From an uncultured Ruminococcus sp. (GTDB lineage: Bacteria > Bacillota > Clostridia > Lachnospirales > Lachnospiraceae): a DNA stretch of 34,096 nucleotides. Position numbers and translations under genes: made by a program. Under the pieces are notes generated by a model. That model made no database searches. It was not told the origin of the DNA and worked only from the letters and a program-made list of their open reading frames with translations. This document shows positions 1 through 7,810 of the stretch, one piece after another. The stretch lies in assembly GCA_900541505.1 (NCBI GenBank), contig UQKK01000034.1:1-34096 (forward strand), read 5' to 3'. Numbering within the stretch: the first letter of the stretch is position 1; each line of letters begins with the position of its first letter.

Positions 1-55
1 GTAGAGCACTCGGCTGTTAACCGAGTTGTCGTTGGTTCGAGTCCAACAGGGGGAG
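1..55 (+). tRNA. tRNA-Asn (GTT), 5' end cut by window
   Basis: The anticodon stem-loop at about 10-25 has anticodon GTT, followed by a variable loop. The T arm is at 31-47 with the TTCGAGT loop, and the acceptor 3' strand is at 48-54 with discriminator G at 55. CCA is not encoded. The acceptor 5' strand and the first part of the D arm lie outside the window. The tRNA is followed by a terminator. Confidence 0.93.
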
Positions 56-67
56 TTGTAGGTGTTG

Positions 68-110
68 CCCGATAGTAAAATTAACGTTTTGCTGTCGGGT
101 TATTTTTATT
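68..110 (+). terminator. Intrinsic terminator after tRNA-Asn
   Basis: An 8-bp stem is formed by CCCGATAG (68-75) and CTGTCGGG (92-99), closing an A/T-rich loop. A T-rich tract follows at 100-110. It lies about 12 bases after the tRNA. Confidence 0.8.
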
Positions 111-149
111 ATTCAGGGGGACCTTGCATATACTATAAAAAAGACAGTT

Positions 150-265
150 ATAGAATAGAAAACTGTATCAGGTTGCAAAAATCTATTCTAAAACTCAACG
201 GTTGTGTTGTTTTTCGGCAATTACATGGGTATAATAGAATAGAAAACTGTGTGTAGTTGAAAAAA
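150..265 (+). repeat. Pair of imperfect direct repeats
   Basis: A 17-base word, ATAGAATAGAAAACTGT, occurs exactly at 150-166 and 234-250, 84 bases apart. Similarity continues weakly into an A-run after each copy (GGTTGCAAAAA versus AGTTGAAAAAA). TAGAATAG (151-158) is also inverted as CTATTCTA (183-190). The second copy ends a few bases before homology to the truncated ATPase begins at about 261, so the repeats probably mark the deletion or insertion junction. No transposase is present. Confidence 0.6.
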
Positions 266-1151
266 ACTCCTGTCCAAAGATATAGCTACGGAATTTGCCG
301 GTCGTGGTGATGAAGTTCATATGTATCCGTTGAGTTTTGCGGAATTTATGACTGTATATAAAGGTGACAAGTATATGGGACTGTCCGAGTATATGCTTTA
401 TGGCGGCATACCTCTGGTTGTTCTGCGTGAGGATGCCGGAGACAAGGCTGCCGCATTGCAAAATTTGTTCAATGAGATATATATTCGGGATATTACCCAG
501 AGAAATCGTGTGAAGAACATCGGAGAACTAGAAGATTTGTTGAACAGACTTTCCTCTGCCATTGGCTCTCTGACCAATCCTGAAAAGCTGAAGAATACTT
601 TCAAGACTGTGAAGAAATCCAAAATTACTTCTGCAACCATAAAAAAATATCTGGATTATTTTGAGAACTCTTTCCTGATTGAATCGGCACAGAGATATGA
701 CATCAAAGGAAAAGCTTATATTGAAACTCCAAAAAAATATTATTTCTCTGACCTTGGGCTTCGTAATGCCAGAATTAACTTCCGCCAGTTTGAACAGACC
801 CATTCTATGGAGAATGTGATTTACAACGAACTTCGGATGCGTGGTTACAGCGTGGATGTAGGTGTAATGCCGATTGCCGAAAAGGATAAGGGAGGCAAGG
901 TGGTTCGCAAGCAACTGGAAGTAGATTTTGTCTGCAACCTTGGCTCTTCCAGATACTACATCCAGTCAGCTTATTCGCTGCCTGATGAAGCAAAACGTAT
1001 TCAGGAAACCAGACCGTTCAGAAAGATTGGAGATTCCTTCAAGAAAATCATCATTACCAAAGATATTGTTCAGCCGTATTATGACGAGTATGGCATTTTA
1101 ACCATCAACATCTATGACTTCCTGCTCAATCCACAGTGTTTTGAAAAGTAA
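261..1151 (+). pseudogene. DUF4143-type ATPase, N-terminal half missing
   Basis: The family is an ATP-binding protein with an N-terminal AAA (P-loop) domain and a C-terminal DUF4143/nuclease-fold domain, usually about 400-450 residues and common in clostridia as a toxin-like or mobile-associated ATPase. Here the frame opens at 261 after a TGA at 258. It begins with a LLSKDIATEF-like segment that normally lies inside the ATPase domain just before YPLSFAEF. The Walker A and B part is absent. An ATG at 321 gives 276 residues, but no good ribosome site precedes it and it lies inside the conserved block. The C-terminal domain is intact to the stop (QLEVDFVC motif near residue 200). I read it as a 5'-deleted remnant, although a short protein from 321 cannot be excluded. 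Confidence 0.75.
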
Positions 1152-1545
1152 TTGCTGCCATCTATCTGATGTGCGGGATAGCCGGGCAACGTTGGAGGAG
1201 CTTATTGCCCAACTGTCAGTCAGAGCGATGACCAAGCTTTGTGTAGGCAACTTCCGATGCGGAGACAGAGGTGAGAGTATGGAATGAGGATGTACGGTCT
1301 CTTGATTTCAAGGGACCGTTTTTGTGTATGACGGACTTGCCCATTTCAGCACCCTCCCTATACAAGAGCATACTTAGTCGATAAGGGGAGAGCATTCCCC
1401 TTAAACAAAAAAATTCCACATGAAAGCGGAAATTTCAAAGTTGAGGGTGGAAAAATTTAATGATACCTTAATATCAACAAAGCTTTTAAAAGTAATACAT
1501 ACTGATTCCGGGATTAGAAATAAAGAGAAAGAAGGTATTTATTAA
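1152..1545. other. Gene-free stretch with decayed sequence and hairpins
   Basis: No convincing gene is present. A short frame at about 1176-1287 reads like the tail of a protein (ELIAQLSVRAMTKL, ending at a TGA) but I cannot assign it. A terminator-like hairpin is at 1294-1323. A perfect 8-bp hairpin, TAAGGGGA/TCCCCTTA, is at 1382-1403 with no T-tract on the plus strand. The last 100 bases are A/T-rich and should hold the promoter for the transporter at 1546, but no clear -35/-10 pair stands out. Confidence 0.5.
1294..1323 (+). terminator. Intrinsic terminator
   Basis: ACGGTCTCTTGA (1294-1305) pairs with TCAAGGGACCGT (1308-1319) with one wobble pair. The innermost pairs form the loop, and a run of five T follows (1319-1323). 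It probably ends transcription from the remnant gene region on the left. Confidence 0.7.
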
Positions 1546-2784
1546 ATGAAAAAGGGATATGGGAAGGGCTGGATTTTGCTTATCTATGGATTTCTGGCTT
1601 ACTTTACAGCCACAGCAGTAGGTAGTGCAATGAATGCTGCTTCAGGAACTCTTGCAGAGCTGCGCGGATGGAATGCGGCATTTCTTACCAGTCTGATTTC
1701 AGCAGGTTCCATCGCCAATATTGTCGCATGCTTTGTTCTTGGACGTTTAGCAGCAAAATATTCTGCAAAGAAATTGAGCATCGGTTGTTTTATCATTTAT
1801 GCGGTAGTAATGGTTGGACTCGGCGCCACAGCAAATCTGGGAATTTTTGCGGTATGTCTGATTCTGGCAAACGGTATTTCATGCGGAATCGGTTATCAGT
1901 TAGCGCCTGTTATGTTTGCAAAGTGGTTTCCAAAGAAAAAGGGATTGGTAATGGGAATCGTAACCATGGGAATCCCGCTCTGCTCCGGTGTCGCGACAAT
2001 GATTTATCAGGCTGGATATGGAGTCATGGGTTCTGTCGGCGGATTCCTTCCGTTTATTTTGATTGCGATGGTTGCGATGTTGATTCTGATTTTCCTTTTG
2101 TCCGACAATCCGGCGGACCGCGGATATGTTCCTGATAATGGCGAGGTAGGAGAGAGCAAGGAAGAAGAAGGAAAACCAAATCCGATGTGGACGACAAAGA
2201 AATTGCTCGCCACTCCGCAGGTTTGGATACATGGAATCACATTAGGCGTGCAGCTTCTGTTTGCAAGTGGATTGATGGTACAGTTGTATCCGAGACTTTT
2301 GGAAATAGGTATCAATCCGCAGAGCGCGGGTTTGATGATGTTAGCTTCCGGATTATTTGCTCTGCCGGGGTCTTACATCTGCGGTGTGATTGATTCCAAG
2401 ATTGGCGCGAGAAAAGCAGCCTGCACAACATATGTTTTCGGACTGGTGGCTATGCTCTGTAATCTGACAGGCAATATTGTACTGGTATGGGTATCTCTTG
2501 TATGTATTGGTGTAGTAGTAGGTGGTGCGGCTAACTGGCCGGCTTCCCTGTGTATAGAAGAATTTGGACCGAGTTTTGCCAGCGGATACGGCGTTATGCA
2601 GCCCATCATTCAGGTAGTTGGAGCAGTAGGACCGGCATTCTTCGCACTGTTCTATGGAATCACAGGAAGCTACAAGATTCCCTATGTATGCGGTGCAATT
2701 CTTATGGTAGTAGGTTTGATTGCATTTATGGGCTTAGCAAAACCTGGCTTCGCAAAGAAAGAGGAAGAAAAACCAGCCTCTTAA
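1546..2784 (+). CDS. MFS transporter, oxalate/formate antiporter (OFA)-like
   Basis: A 412-residue inner-membrane carrier of the major facilitator superfamily with about 12 hydrophobic segments. A hydrophilic central loop lies near residues 195-215 (charged, GESKEEEGKPNP), between the two six-helix halves. The NAASGTLAELRGWNAAF opening, the LGRLAAKYSAKK loop after helix 2 and the MGIVTMGIPLCSG segment resemble the OFA family, whose members import or exchange small organic acids. The substrate cannot be read from sequence. The start is supported by an AGAAAGAAGG ribosome site 7-8 bases upstream. It sits beside the PRD regulator gene and faces it, so it may belong to the same regulon as the catabolic genes downstream. 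An organic acid or acidic sugar substrate is an inference. Confidence 0.85.
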   Translation: MKKGYGKGWILLIYGFLAYFTATAVGSAMNAASGTLAELRGWNAAFLTSLISAGSIANIVACFVLGRLAAKYSAKKLSIGCFIIYAVVMVGLGATANLGIFAVCLILANGISCGIGYQLAPVMFAKWFPKKKGLVMGIVTMGIPLCSGVATMIYQAGYGVMGSVGGFLPFILIAMVAMLILIFLLSDNPADRGYVPDNGEVGESKEEEGKPNPMWTTKKLLATPQVWIHGITLGVQLLFASGLMVQLYPRLLEIGINPQSAGLMMLASGLFALPGSYICGVIDSKIGARKAACTTYVFGLVAMLCNLTGNIVLVWVSLVCIGVVVGGAANWPASLCIEEFGPSFASGYGVMQPIIQVVGAVGPAFFALFYGITGSYKIPYVCGAILMVVGLIAFMGLAKPGFAKKEEEKPAS

Positions 2785-2855
2785 TGAGAAAGAAGAAAAA
2801 TCAGCTTCAGAATAAAATATTGAAAAGGGAATGTCGGAAAATTGGCAGTCCAAAA

Positions 2856-2895
2856 CAGGGGCAGGTGCAGCTCACATGAGTCACATCTGCCCCTG
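2856..2895. terminator. Convergent (bidirectional) terminator
   Basis: CAGGGGCAGGTG (2856-2867) pairs with CACATCTGCCCCTG (2882-2895) over 12 base pairs with one wobble. It lies between the ends of the transporter (plus) and the regulator (minus). A short T-rich tract exists on each strand beyond the stem, and the minus-strand one (TGTTTT) is the clearer. Confidence 0.7.
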
Positions 2896-2949
2896 AAATT
2901 TATTCATTGAAAAAGAAAAAGGGCTGTCGGTTTATATCGATTTCTGTGT

Positions 2950-4911
2950 TTATACATCCGCAGAAAGGGAAAGCAGATTCAGGAAGAAGTCGGTAACCTC
3001 TTTCTGCGATTTCATCATTTTCAAACTGTCAAGGTCATATGCTGTACCGGAAAAAATATGTTTCAGGCGGAACAGCAGATTTAAGTCTTTCTTTCGAAAC
3101 ATTGCCATGACGATGGTACGAATCTTTTGACCATTCCATATAATCCTGTGATTCAGAGTCATAAAAGCAATCTGTGTTTTCTTCGCTGGCAGAACCGTGT
3201 GCAGAAAGGTAAGACCAGGGCGTGTGGTATAGGAAGAGATGGATTCCCGCTTCAAAATATAGGTTAAGTGTTGTTCAGTGGCAATCCCTTCCCGGATGAA
3301 ATCAGTAGCAAGTGTCTCAATGATGGGAAAGCGTTCCGTAAGAGAGACATTCTCATGCCAGAAAGCAGAGGTAAACAGGCTCTTCAAATCGACACCGGGG
3401 CTGGGACAGAGCGAACGAATCGTATGCTGTTGAATATAGTTGCTGATGCTGTAAAGGTCAGATGGCGTCAGCAGATAACTGATTTGCAGAGTATCTGTAT
3501 GCGGTCCTTTGATAATATTTTTATTTACTGTCGACAGAACCAGGCTGGTCTGTGAAAAGTCAAAAGCATTTTTGGTATTGACCGGAATCAAATCAGTAAT
3601 ATCGAGATAATTGCTGAAAGCTCCCAATACTTTGCGCTTGAGCGCCCAGGCAGACGGCATGTTGCGGTGGCAGCAAAGGACGGTGCGCAGCTTCTTTTCC
3701 GGGTGGGTGACAAAATAAAATTCCAGCGCTCCGGAGATACAATGTGACAGGTAAATCAGCTCGGTTTCAGAGAGCTGATGACCGAAGTACTCTAAAGAGA
3801 GTCCCTGGAACAGCCAGGCAATTTCCAGTTCGGCGGAAAGAGATTCTTTTGCTGTATTGATATTCCCCTGCTTATTAAATATGGTTTGATTTGTCTGCAG
3901 AGCCCGGAGGTAGAGGAGCAGTGTGATGTAAAAGTCATCGTCCCCTGAAAAATCCAGACCGAAAGTCTCGGAAATCATCTCCAGATATCGGTTGCCAATA
4001 TCAATTGTGACAGGACCGATATAGTCCGCGACCGTGGCACGGGTAATCGGGGACACGTCGGGAAGGCTTGCCGCGGATACCTGATGATAAATGTTTTCCT
4101 TTTCAGACTGCGGAAAAGAACATCCGAATTCACTTTCAAGAAAATGAAAGAGGTCTAAAGTCATCAGATGGGCATCTGTATCGGTATGAGCAGAAACATC
4201 CTCGTCGGAGAGAAAATGTCCGGTTTCGCAGCGATGATACATGATTGCCAGAGAAAGCTCCAGGGCAATGACGCTGGGGTCTTCCATACGGATGTGATGC
4301 TGTTTCAGAAGAAGAGGCACTTCGTCTAAAATCTCCTCCATGACATCCTCATCCAGAAAGTGATAGCGGTAGTAGGCATTGTCATGTGCATTGTAGTCCC
4401 ATTCATCGTGGAATAAGCGGAGCAGAATCTGGCGAATCTTATATTCGTCCTGCTTAAAACAAATGTTGTTTTTGGACTGAGTCAGACGGATATTCGGTTT
4501 ATTTAAAACATAGTTGAGTTTTAGTGCGTGCAAATCATACATCTGTGTCGTGTGACTGATGAACATTTCATCTTCTAAGTCATATAAATTTAATGGCTCA
4601 TCGGAAAGACAGAGACGGTAAGTAAGATAACGCACCCTGTCTTCTTTTGTAAAAAACGCAGTGTCTATGCGGTTCAATTCTTTGATTTTCCCCGGGTCCT
4701 GCGCCTGATAGAGATACCCCTTACTGCGCTCGGAAAGTATCTGCGCGCCGTGGAGCGCGATTGCATCGTTAATAGCGACAATATCACTGCGGATAGTGCG
4801 GGGTGAGACATTCAGCTCCTGTGCCAGCTGCTGCCCGGTGATAAAATCGGTTTTATCTTGAATGATATGGAGAATTTTCCGCTGACGCAGCGTGAGATTT
4901 AATGTTTCCAT
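2950..4911 (-). CDS. PRD-containing transcriptional regulator (BglG/MtlR type) with EIIB- and EIIA-like domains
   Basis: About 653 residues from ATG 4911; GTG 4923 is an alternative but overlaps the likely ribosome site GGGAG. Domain order by eye: N-terminal winged helix-turn-helix (residues about 5-60, helix TGQQLAQELNVSPRTIRSDI); two PTS regulation domains (about 170-395); an EIIB-like domain (about 405-485) with a Cys in VLCCHRN; and a C-terminal EIIA type-2-like domain (about 510-645) that keeps a His in the GLTFLH position. Such proteins are usually DNA-binding activators controlled by phosphorylation from the PTS. No PTS transporter is in the window. It is transcribed away from the operon starting at 5038, so it is the best candidate for its regulator, probably with the transporter at 1546. 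The ligand is unknown. Confidence 0.85.
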   Translation of the reverse strand: METLNLTLRQRKILHIIQDKTDFITGQQLAQELNVSPRTIRSDIVAINDAIALHGAQILSERSKGYLYQAQDPGKIKELNRIDTAFFTKEDRVRYLTYRLCLSDEPLNLYDLEDEMFISHTTQMYDLHALKLNYVLNKPNIRLTQSKNNICFKQDEYKIRQILLRLFHDEWDYNAHDNAYYRYHFLDEDVMEEILDEVPLLLKQHHIRMEDPSVIALELSLAIMYHRCETGHFLSDEDVSAHTDTDAHLMTLDLFHFLESEFGCSFPQSEKENIYHQVSAASLPDVSPITRATVADYIGPVTIDIGNRYLEMISETFGLDFSGDDDFYITLLLYLRALQTNQTIFNKQGNINTAKESLSAELEIAWLFQGLSLEYFGHQLSETELIYLSHCISGALEFYFVTHPEKKLRTVLCCHRNMPSAWALKRKVLGAFSNYLDITDLIPVNTKNAFDFSQTSLVLSTVNKNIIKGPHTDTLQISYLLTPSDLYSISNYIQQHTIRSLCPSPGVDLKSLFTSAFWHENVSLTERFPIIETLATDFIREGIATEQHLTYILKRESISSYTTRPGLTFLHTVLPAKKTQIAFMTLNHRIIWNGQKIRTIVMAMFRKKDLNLLFRLKHIFSGTAYDLDSLKMMKSQKEVTDFFLNLLSLSADV

Positions 4912-5037
4912 GGTATGGCACACTCCCTTTCTTCTTTTGTATTTTTCACTGACTTTGTGCGCTCCACCTGAAGGGCGTTTATAGAATAAAAAAAGTATAG
5001 CATATCACATTGCCGTTTTAAATAGGAAAAAGACAAT

Positions 5038-5066
5038 TTGAGATGGAAAAATGGTACAGGTATGAT
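5038..5066 (+). promoter_or_regulatory. Sigma-A promoter of the catabolic operon
   Basis: TTGAGA at 5038-5043, a 17-base spacer, and TATGAT at 5061-5066. It lies about 45 bases before the start codon of the broken alcohol dehydrogenase, in the intergenic region shared with the divergent regulator gene. A weaker minus-strand TATACT (about 4994-4999) may serve the regulator. Confidence 0.7.
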
Positions 5067-5110
5067 AGGGATGTAAGGAAAATGAACGATAGAAAGGACA
5101 GGATGAAAAG

Positions 5111-5538
5111 ATGAGTTTCAACTTTTTTGTTAAGAGCAACATCACATTCGGCAGAGACGCAGTGAATGAACTTTACACGGCATCGCCCATACATTGAGCG
5201 CGCACTTCGGTCTGGCGCACGGAATGGCAAATGCGGTCGTACTTCCTTATGTAATGGAATATAACGCGCCGTCATGCCCGGAGAAAATGGTGGAACTGGC
5301 AAAATCGATAGGGCTTGCGGTTTCAGGGGATATGGAAAAAGACCAGTATCTTCTGGCTGAAGAATTGAAAAAGCTGATTCGGGAATTGAAGATTAAAACA
5401 TTGTCAGAGCAGGGAGTTGAGAAAAAAGATTTCGATATGGTGGCGGACGATGTGCTCAAAGAACCGGTTCTCGGCTTCAATCCGTGCCAGAATATAACGA
5501 AAGAAGATATCCTTTCTATTTTGGAGAAAGCGTTTTAA
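5111..5538 (+). pseudogene. Iron-containing alcohol dehydrogenase, internally deleted and frameshifted
   Basis: ATG at 5111, preceded by AGGACAGG, encodes MSFNFFVKSNITFGRDAVNE, the typical start of a group III iron alcohol dehydrogenase. After about 23 codons, homology jumps at about 5176 to the C-terminal third in another frame (GIAHTLSAHFGLAHGMANAV, with metal-binding-type histidines). That part runs about 120 residues to the stop at 5538. In the starting frame a TGA occurs at 5195. Against a usual length near 385 residues, about 235 internal codons are missing, including the NAD-binding domain and the first metal ligands. The protein cannot be active. Promoter and ribosome site are intact, so the mRNA leader is still used for the downstream genes. 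Confidence 0.88.
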
Positions 5539-5550
5539 GGAGGAACATCT

Positions 5551-6717
5551 GTGAGCAGAGCAAAAAAGACAAGGATTATCATTGCAATTGTATGTATCTC
5601 CTTTATCCAGGGTTTGCAGTTCAGTGTTTCCCCGGTACTTGGACAGATTGCGGATTACTATCAGGGAATTGACGTCAGTCTGGTACAGATGCTTGTTACA
5701 GCGCCCTCTATGGTGTCTATTGTCGTTGCGGTCATATCCGGATGGCTGGTAGTAAAAATCAGCAAAAAAAAGCTCCTTATCTTTGGCAGCCTGGTAGCGG
5801 GGGTGACAGGGTTCCTTCCACTGTTTGTGGACAGCTTCCCGGTTCTGTTCGCATCGCGGACCGTATATGGCATCGCTCTGGGATTGGCAACGACACTGAA
5901 TACAGCGGTAGTGGCGGAGTTTTTTGAAGGTGATGAACGTGTGACGGTCATGGGAATCCAGGCGGCAAGCATCGGAGCCGGCATGGTTGTGATAACGACA
6001 GCAGGCGGATGGCTGGGAACAGAGAATTTCAGGACATCCTATTTTATCAACGTCATCGGATTTATCGCCTGTGTCCTGATTGCGGTATGTCTGCCGGAGA
6101 CAAAGACAGCGGCGGCGGAGAGGTCGGAAAAGATTCGTCTGAATAAGGAGGTGGCGCTGACTTCTGTCTTTGGATTTTTGGAATATTTATTCCTGATTAC
6201 GTTTACGACGAATATCGCCATGCATCTGGGCGGCGCGCTGGCAGGCAACACAGCGGTTTCCGGAAATTTGACCGGAGTATTTTCCGCCATACAGATTGTC
6301 GCCGGTTTTATCCTGGGAGGAGTTACGAAAATCGCGGGAAAATATACACTCCCCGCAGCCATGTTCAGCTTCAGCATAGGGGCGGTGCTTTTGGTACTCT
6401 TTCCGTCCAATACGGCGATGCTGACAATCGGGGCTTTATTCTGCGGATTTTCCCAGGGCGTGTTCATTCCCACGGCGATGGTCACAGTCTCCAACGCTGT
6501 GGCGCCTATCGCGGCGGCTATGGCATCCGCGTGCTTTACCTGCGGGATGTGTTTCGGGCAGTTTGTTTCGCCCACAATCTTAAATACCGCCTCATCGGTG
6601 TTCTTTGGTGAGGTGACAACAGGACATGTCTATCTGATTGCGGCAGTCGGTATGGCGGTCTCGGCAGTTCTGGCATGTATATGGAGAAGTGGTAAAAAAG
6701 AAAGTAATAAATCATAA
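5551..6717 (+). CDS. MFS transporter
   Basis: A 388-residue membrane carrier with about 12 hydrophobic segments. It starts at GTG 5551 with an excellent AAGGAGG seven bases upstream, just 12 bases after the end of the dehydrogenase remnant. The DYYQGIDVSLVQMLVTAPSM opening and the GWLVVKISKKK loop after helix 2 are typical of drug/sugar-acid type MFS proteins. The sequence ends in a basic tail (RSGKKESNKS). It is the first intact gene of the operon and probably imports the pathway substrate or exports a product. It is clearly different from the OFA-like carrier at 1546, so the region has two candidate transporters. Confidence 0.85.
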   Translation: MSRAKKTRIIIAIVCISFIQGLQFSVSPVLGQIADYYQGIDVSLVQMLVTAPSMVSIVVAVISGWLVVKISKKKLLIFGSLVAGVTGFLPLFVDSFPVLFASRTVYGIALGLATTLNTAVVAEFFEGDERVTVMGIQAASIGAGMVVITTAGGWLGTENFRTSYFINVIGFIACVLIAVCLPETKTAAAERSEKIRLNKEVALTSVFGFLEYLFLITFTTNIAMHLGGALAGNTAVSGNLTGVFSAIQIVAGFILGGVTKIAGKYTLPAAMFSFSIGAVLLVLFPSNTAMLTIGALFCGFSQGVFIPTAMVTVSNAVAPIAAAMASACFTCGMCFGQFVSPTILNTASSVFFGEVTTGHVYLIAAVGMAVSAVLACIWRSGKKESNKS

Positions 6718-6738
6718 AAATAATGGAGGTAGAAAAAA

Positions 6739-7794
6739 ATGAAGAAAAAAATGGCGCTTTGCACTCCGATTCCGGAGAAACAGATGGAGTTTATCAAGGA
6801 GTATTGTGATATTACAATCTGCGGTGAACTCAAACACGGAAAAGGAAATGCGGTGGAGGAGACGACACGCGAAGAATGTATGGGAAATGAACTCATCGTA
6901 TTAGGTGATGAGTACGCCGGGGCAGACACCATCCGGGCGTGGGCAGAAGCAGGCATGAAATTCATGGGAGTGGCGAAAGGAACTCCGGCCACCGTTGACT
7001 ATGCGGCGATTGAGGAGGCGGGGCTTTCCCTGTCTTATACGCCGGGCAGGAACCGCGTGGCAGTTGCGGAGTTTACCGTGGGTCTGATGATTGCGGCAGC
7101 CAGAAAGATGACCTTGAGCGCTGCCGGGCTTATGAAGGGAGAGCATACCAGCGAAGCCATGGAAGATTTGTATGATGTGCCGGATGTAAAGAATGTCACA
7201 TTCGGTCCGTTGGATGAGAATCACCCGTTTATGGATTACGGTATCGGCTTCGAACTGTATGGAAAGAAGCTGGGAATCGCCGGATATGGTGCGATTGGAC
7301 GCGAGGTCGCTGTGCGCGCGAAGGCATTTGGTATGGAAATCCTGGCATATGACCCCTATCTGTCCGCGGATAAGATTGAAGCGGACGGAGCCAGAGCGGT
7401 AGATTTGGATACCATGCTGGCGGAGAGTGATATGATTAGTATCCATCTCCCGGTTGTACCTTCCACCAAAGGAATTGTGAATAAAGAGTGGTTCAATAAA
7501 ATGAAACCTACTGCTTATGTAATCAACACAGCAAGAGCAGCGGTCATTGACCAGAAGGACTTTGTGGAAGCGCTTCAGAATAAAACAATCGCAGGGGCAG
7601 CCATCGATGTCTACTGGAAAGAACCGGTGCCGGAAAATCACCCGGTTTTAAAGATGAGAAATGTCGTTTGTACTCCTCACATGGCAGGTCTGACAACGGA
7701 TGTAGACAAATGGTCCGGCACGATGATGGGCGAGGAAGTCATCGCTTATCTGAAAGGTGAGCCGGGAAAGTATATCTGGAAAGTGCGCAAATAA
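6739..7794 (+). CDS. D-isomer-specific 2-hydroxyacid dehydrogenase (NAD(P)-dependent)
   Basis: 351 residues. It catalyses reversible oxidation of a 2-hydroxyacid to a 2-oxoacid with NAD(H) or NADP(H), in the cytoplasm. The Rossmann motif GYGAIG is at residues 182-187, followed by an acidic D205 that suggests NAD preference. The catalytic triad is present: R266 in NTARAAVID, E295 in KEPVPENHP and H314 in CTPHMAG. An extra segment at about residues 133-170 precedes the Rossmann domain, longer than in a typical family member. The start has GGAGG nine bases upstream. Phosphoglycerate dehydrogenase is an alternative reading, but there is no ACT domain. In this operon it probably acts on a sugar acid or on the acid formed after aldol cleavage. 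Confidence 0.87.
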   Translation: MKKKMALCTPIPEKQMEFIKEYCDITICGELKHGKGNAVEETTREECMGNELIVLGDEYAGADTIRAWAEAGMKFMGVAKGTPATVDYAAIEEAGLSLSYTPGRNRVAVAEFTVGLMIAAARKMTLSAAGLMKGEHTSEAMEDLYDVPDVKNVTFGPLDENHPFMDYGIGFELYGKKLGIAGYGAIGREVAVRAKAFGMEILAYDPYLSADKIEADGARAVDLDTMLAESDMISIHLPVVPSTKGIVNKEWFNKMKPTAYVINTARAAVIDQKDFVEALQNKTIAGAAIDVYWKEPVPENHPVLKMRNVVCTPHMAGLTTDVDKWSGTMMGEEVIAYLKGEPGKYIWKVRK

Positions 7795-7810
7795 GCGGGA
7801 GGTCGTTTGT

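Noticed and set aside
62..256. Plus-strand 64-codon frame after tRNA-Asn
   Set aside because: It begins in the tRNA terminator and covers the direct repeats, with no protein-like features.
1216..1419. Minus-strand 67-codon frame
   Set aside because: No recognisable motif or ribosome site; it covers two hairpins in decayed sequence.
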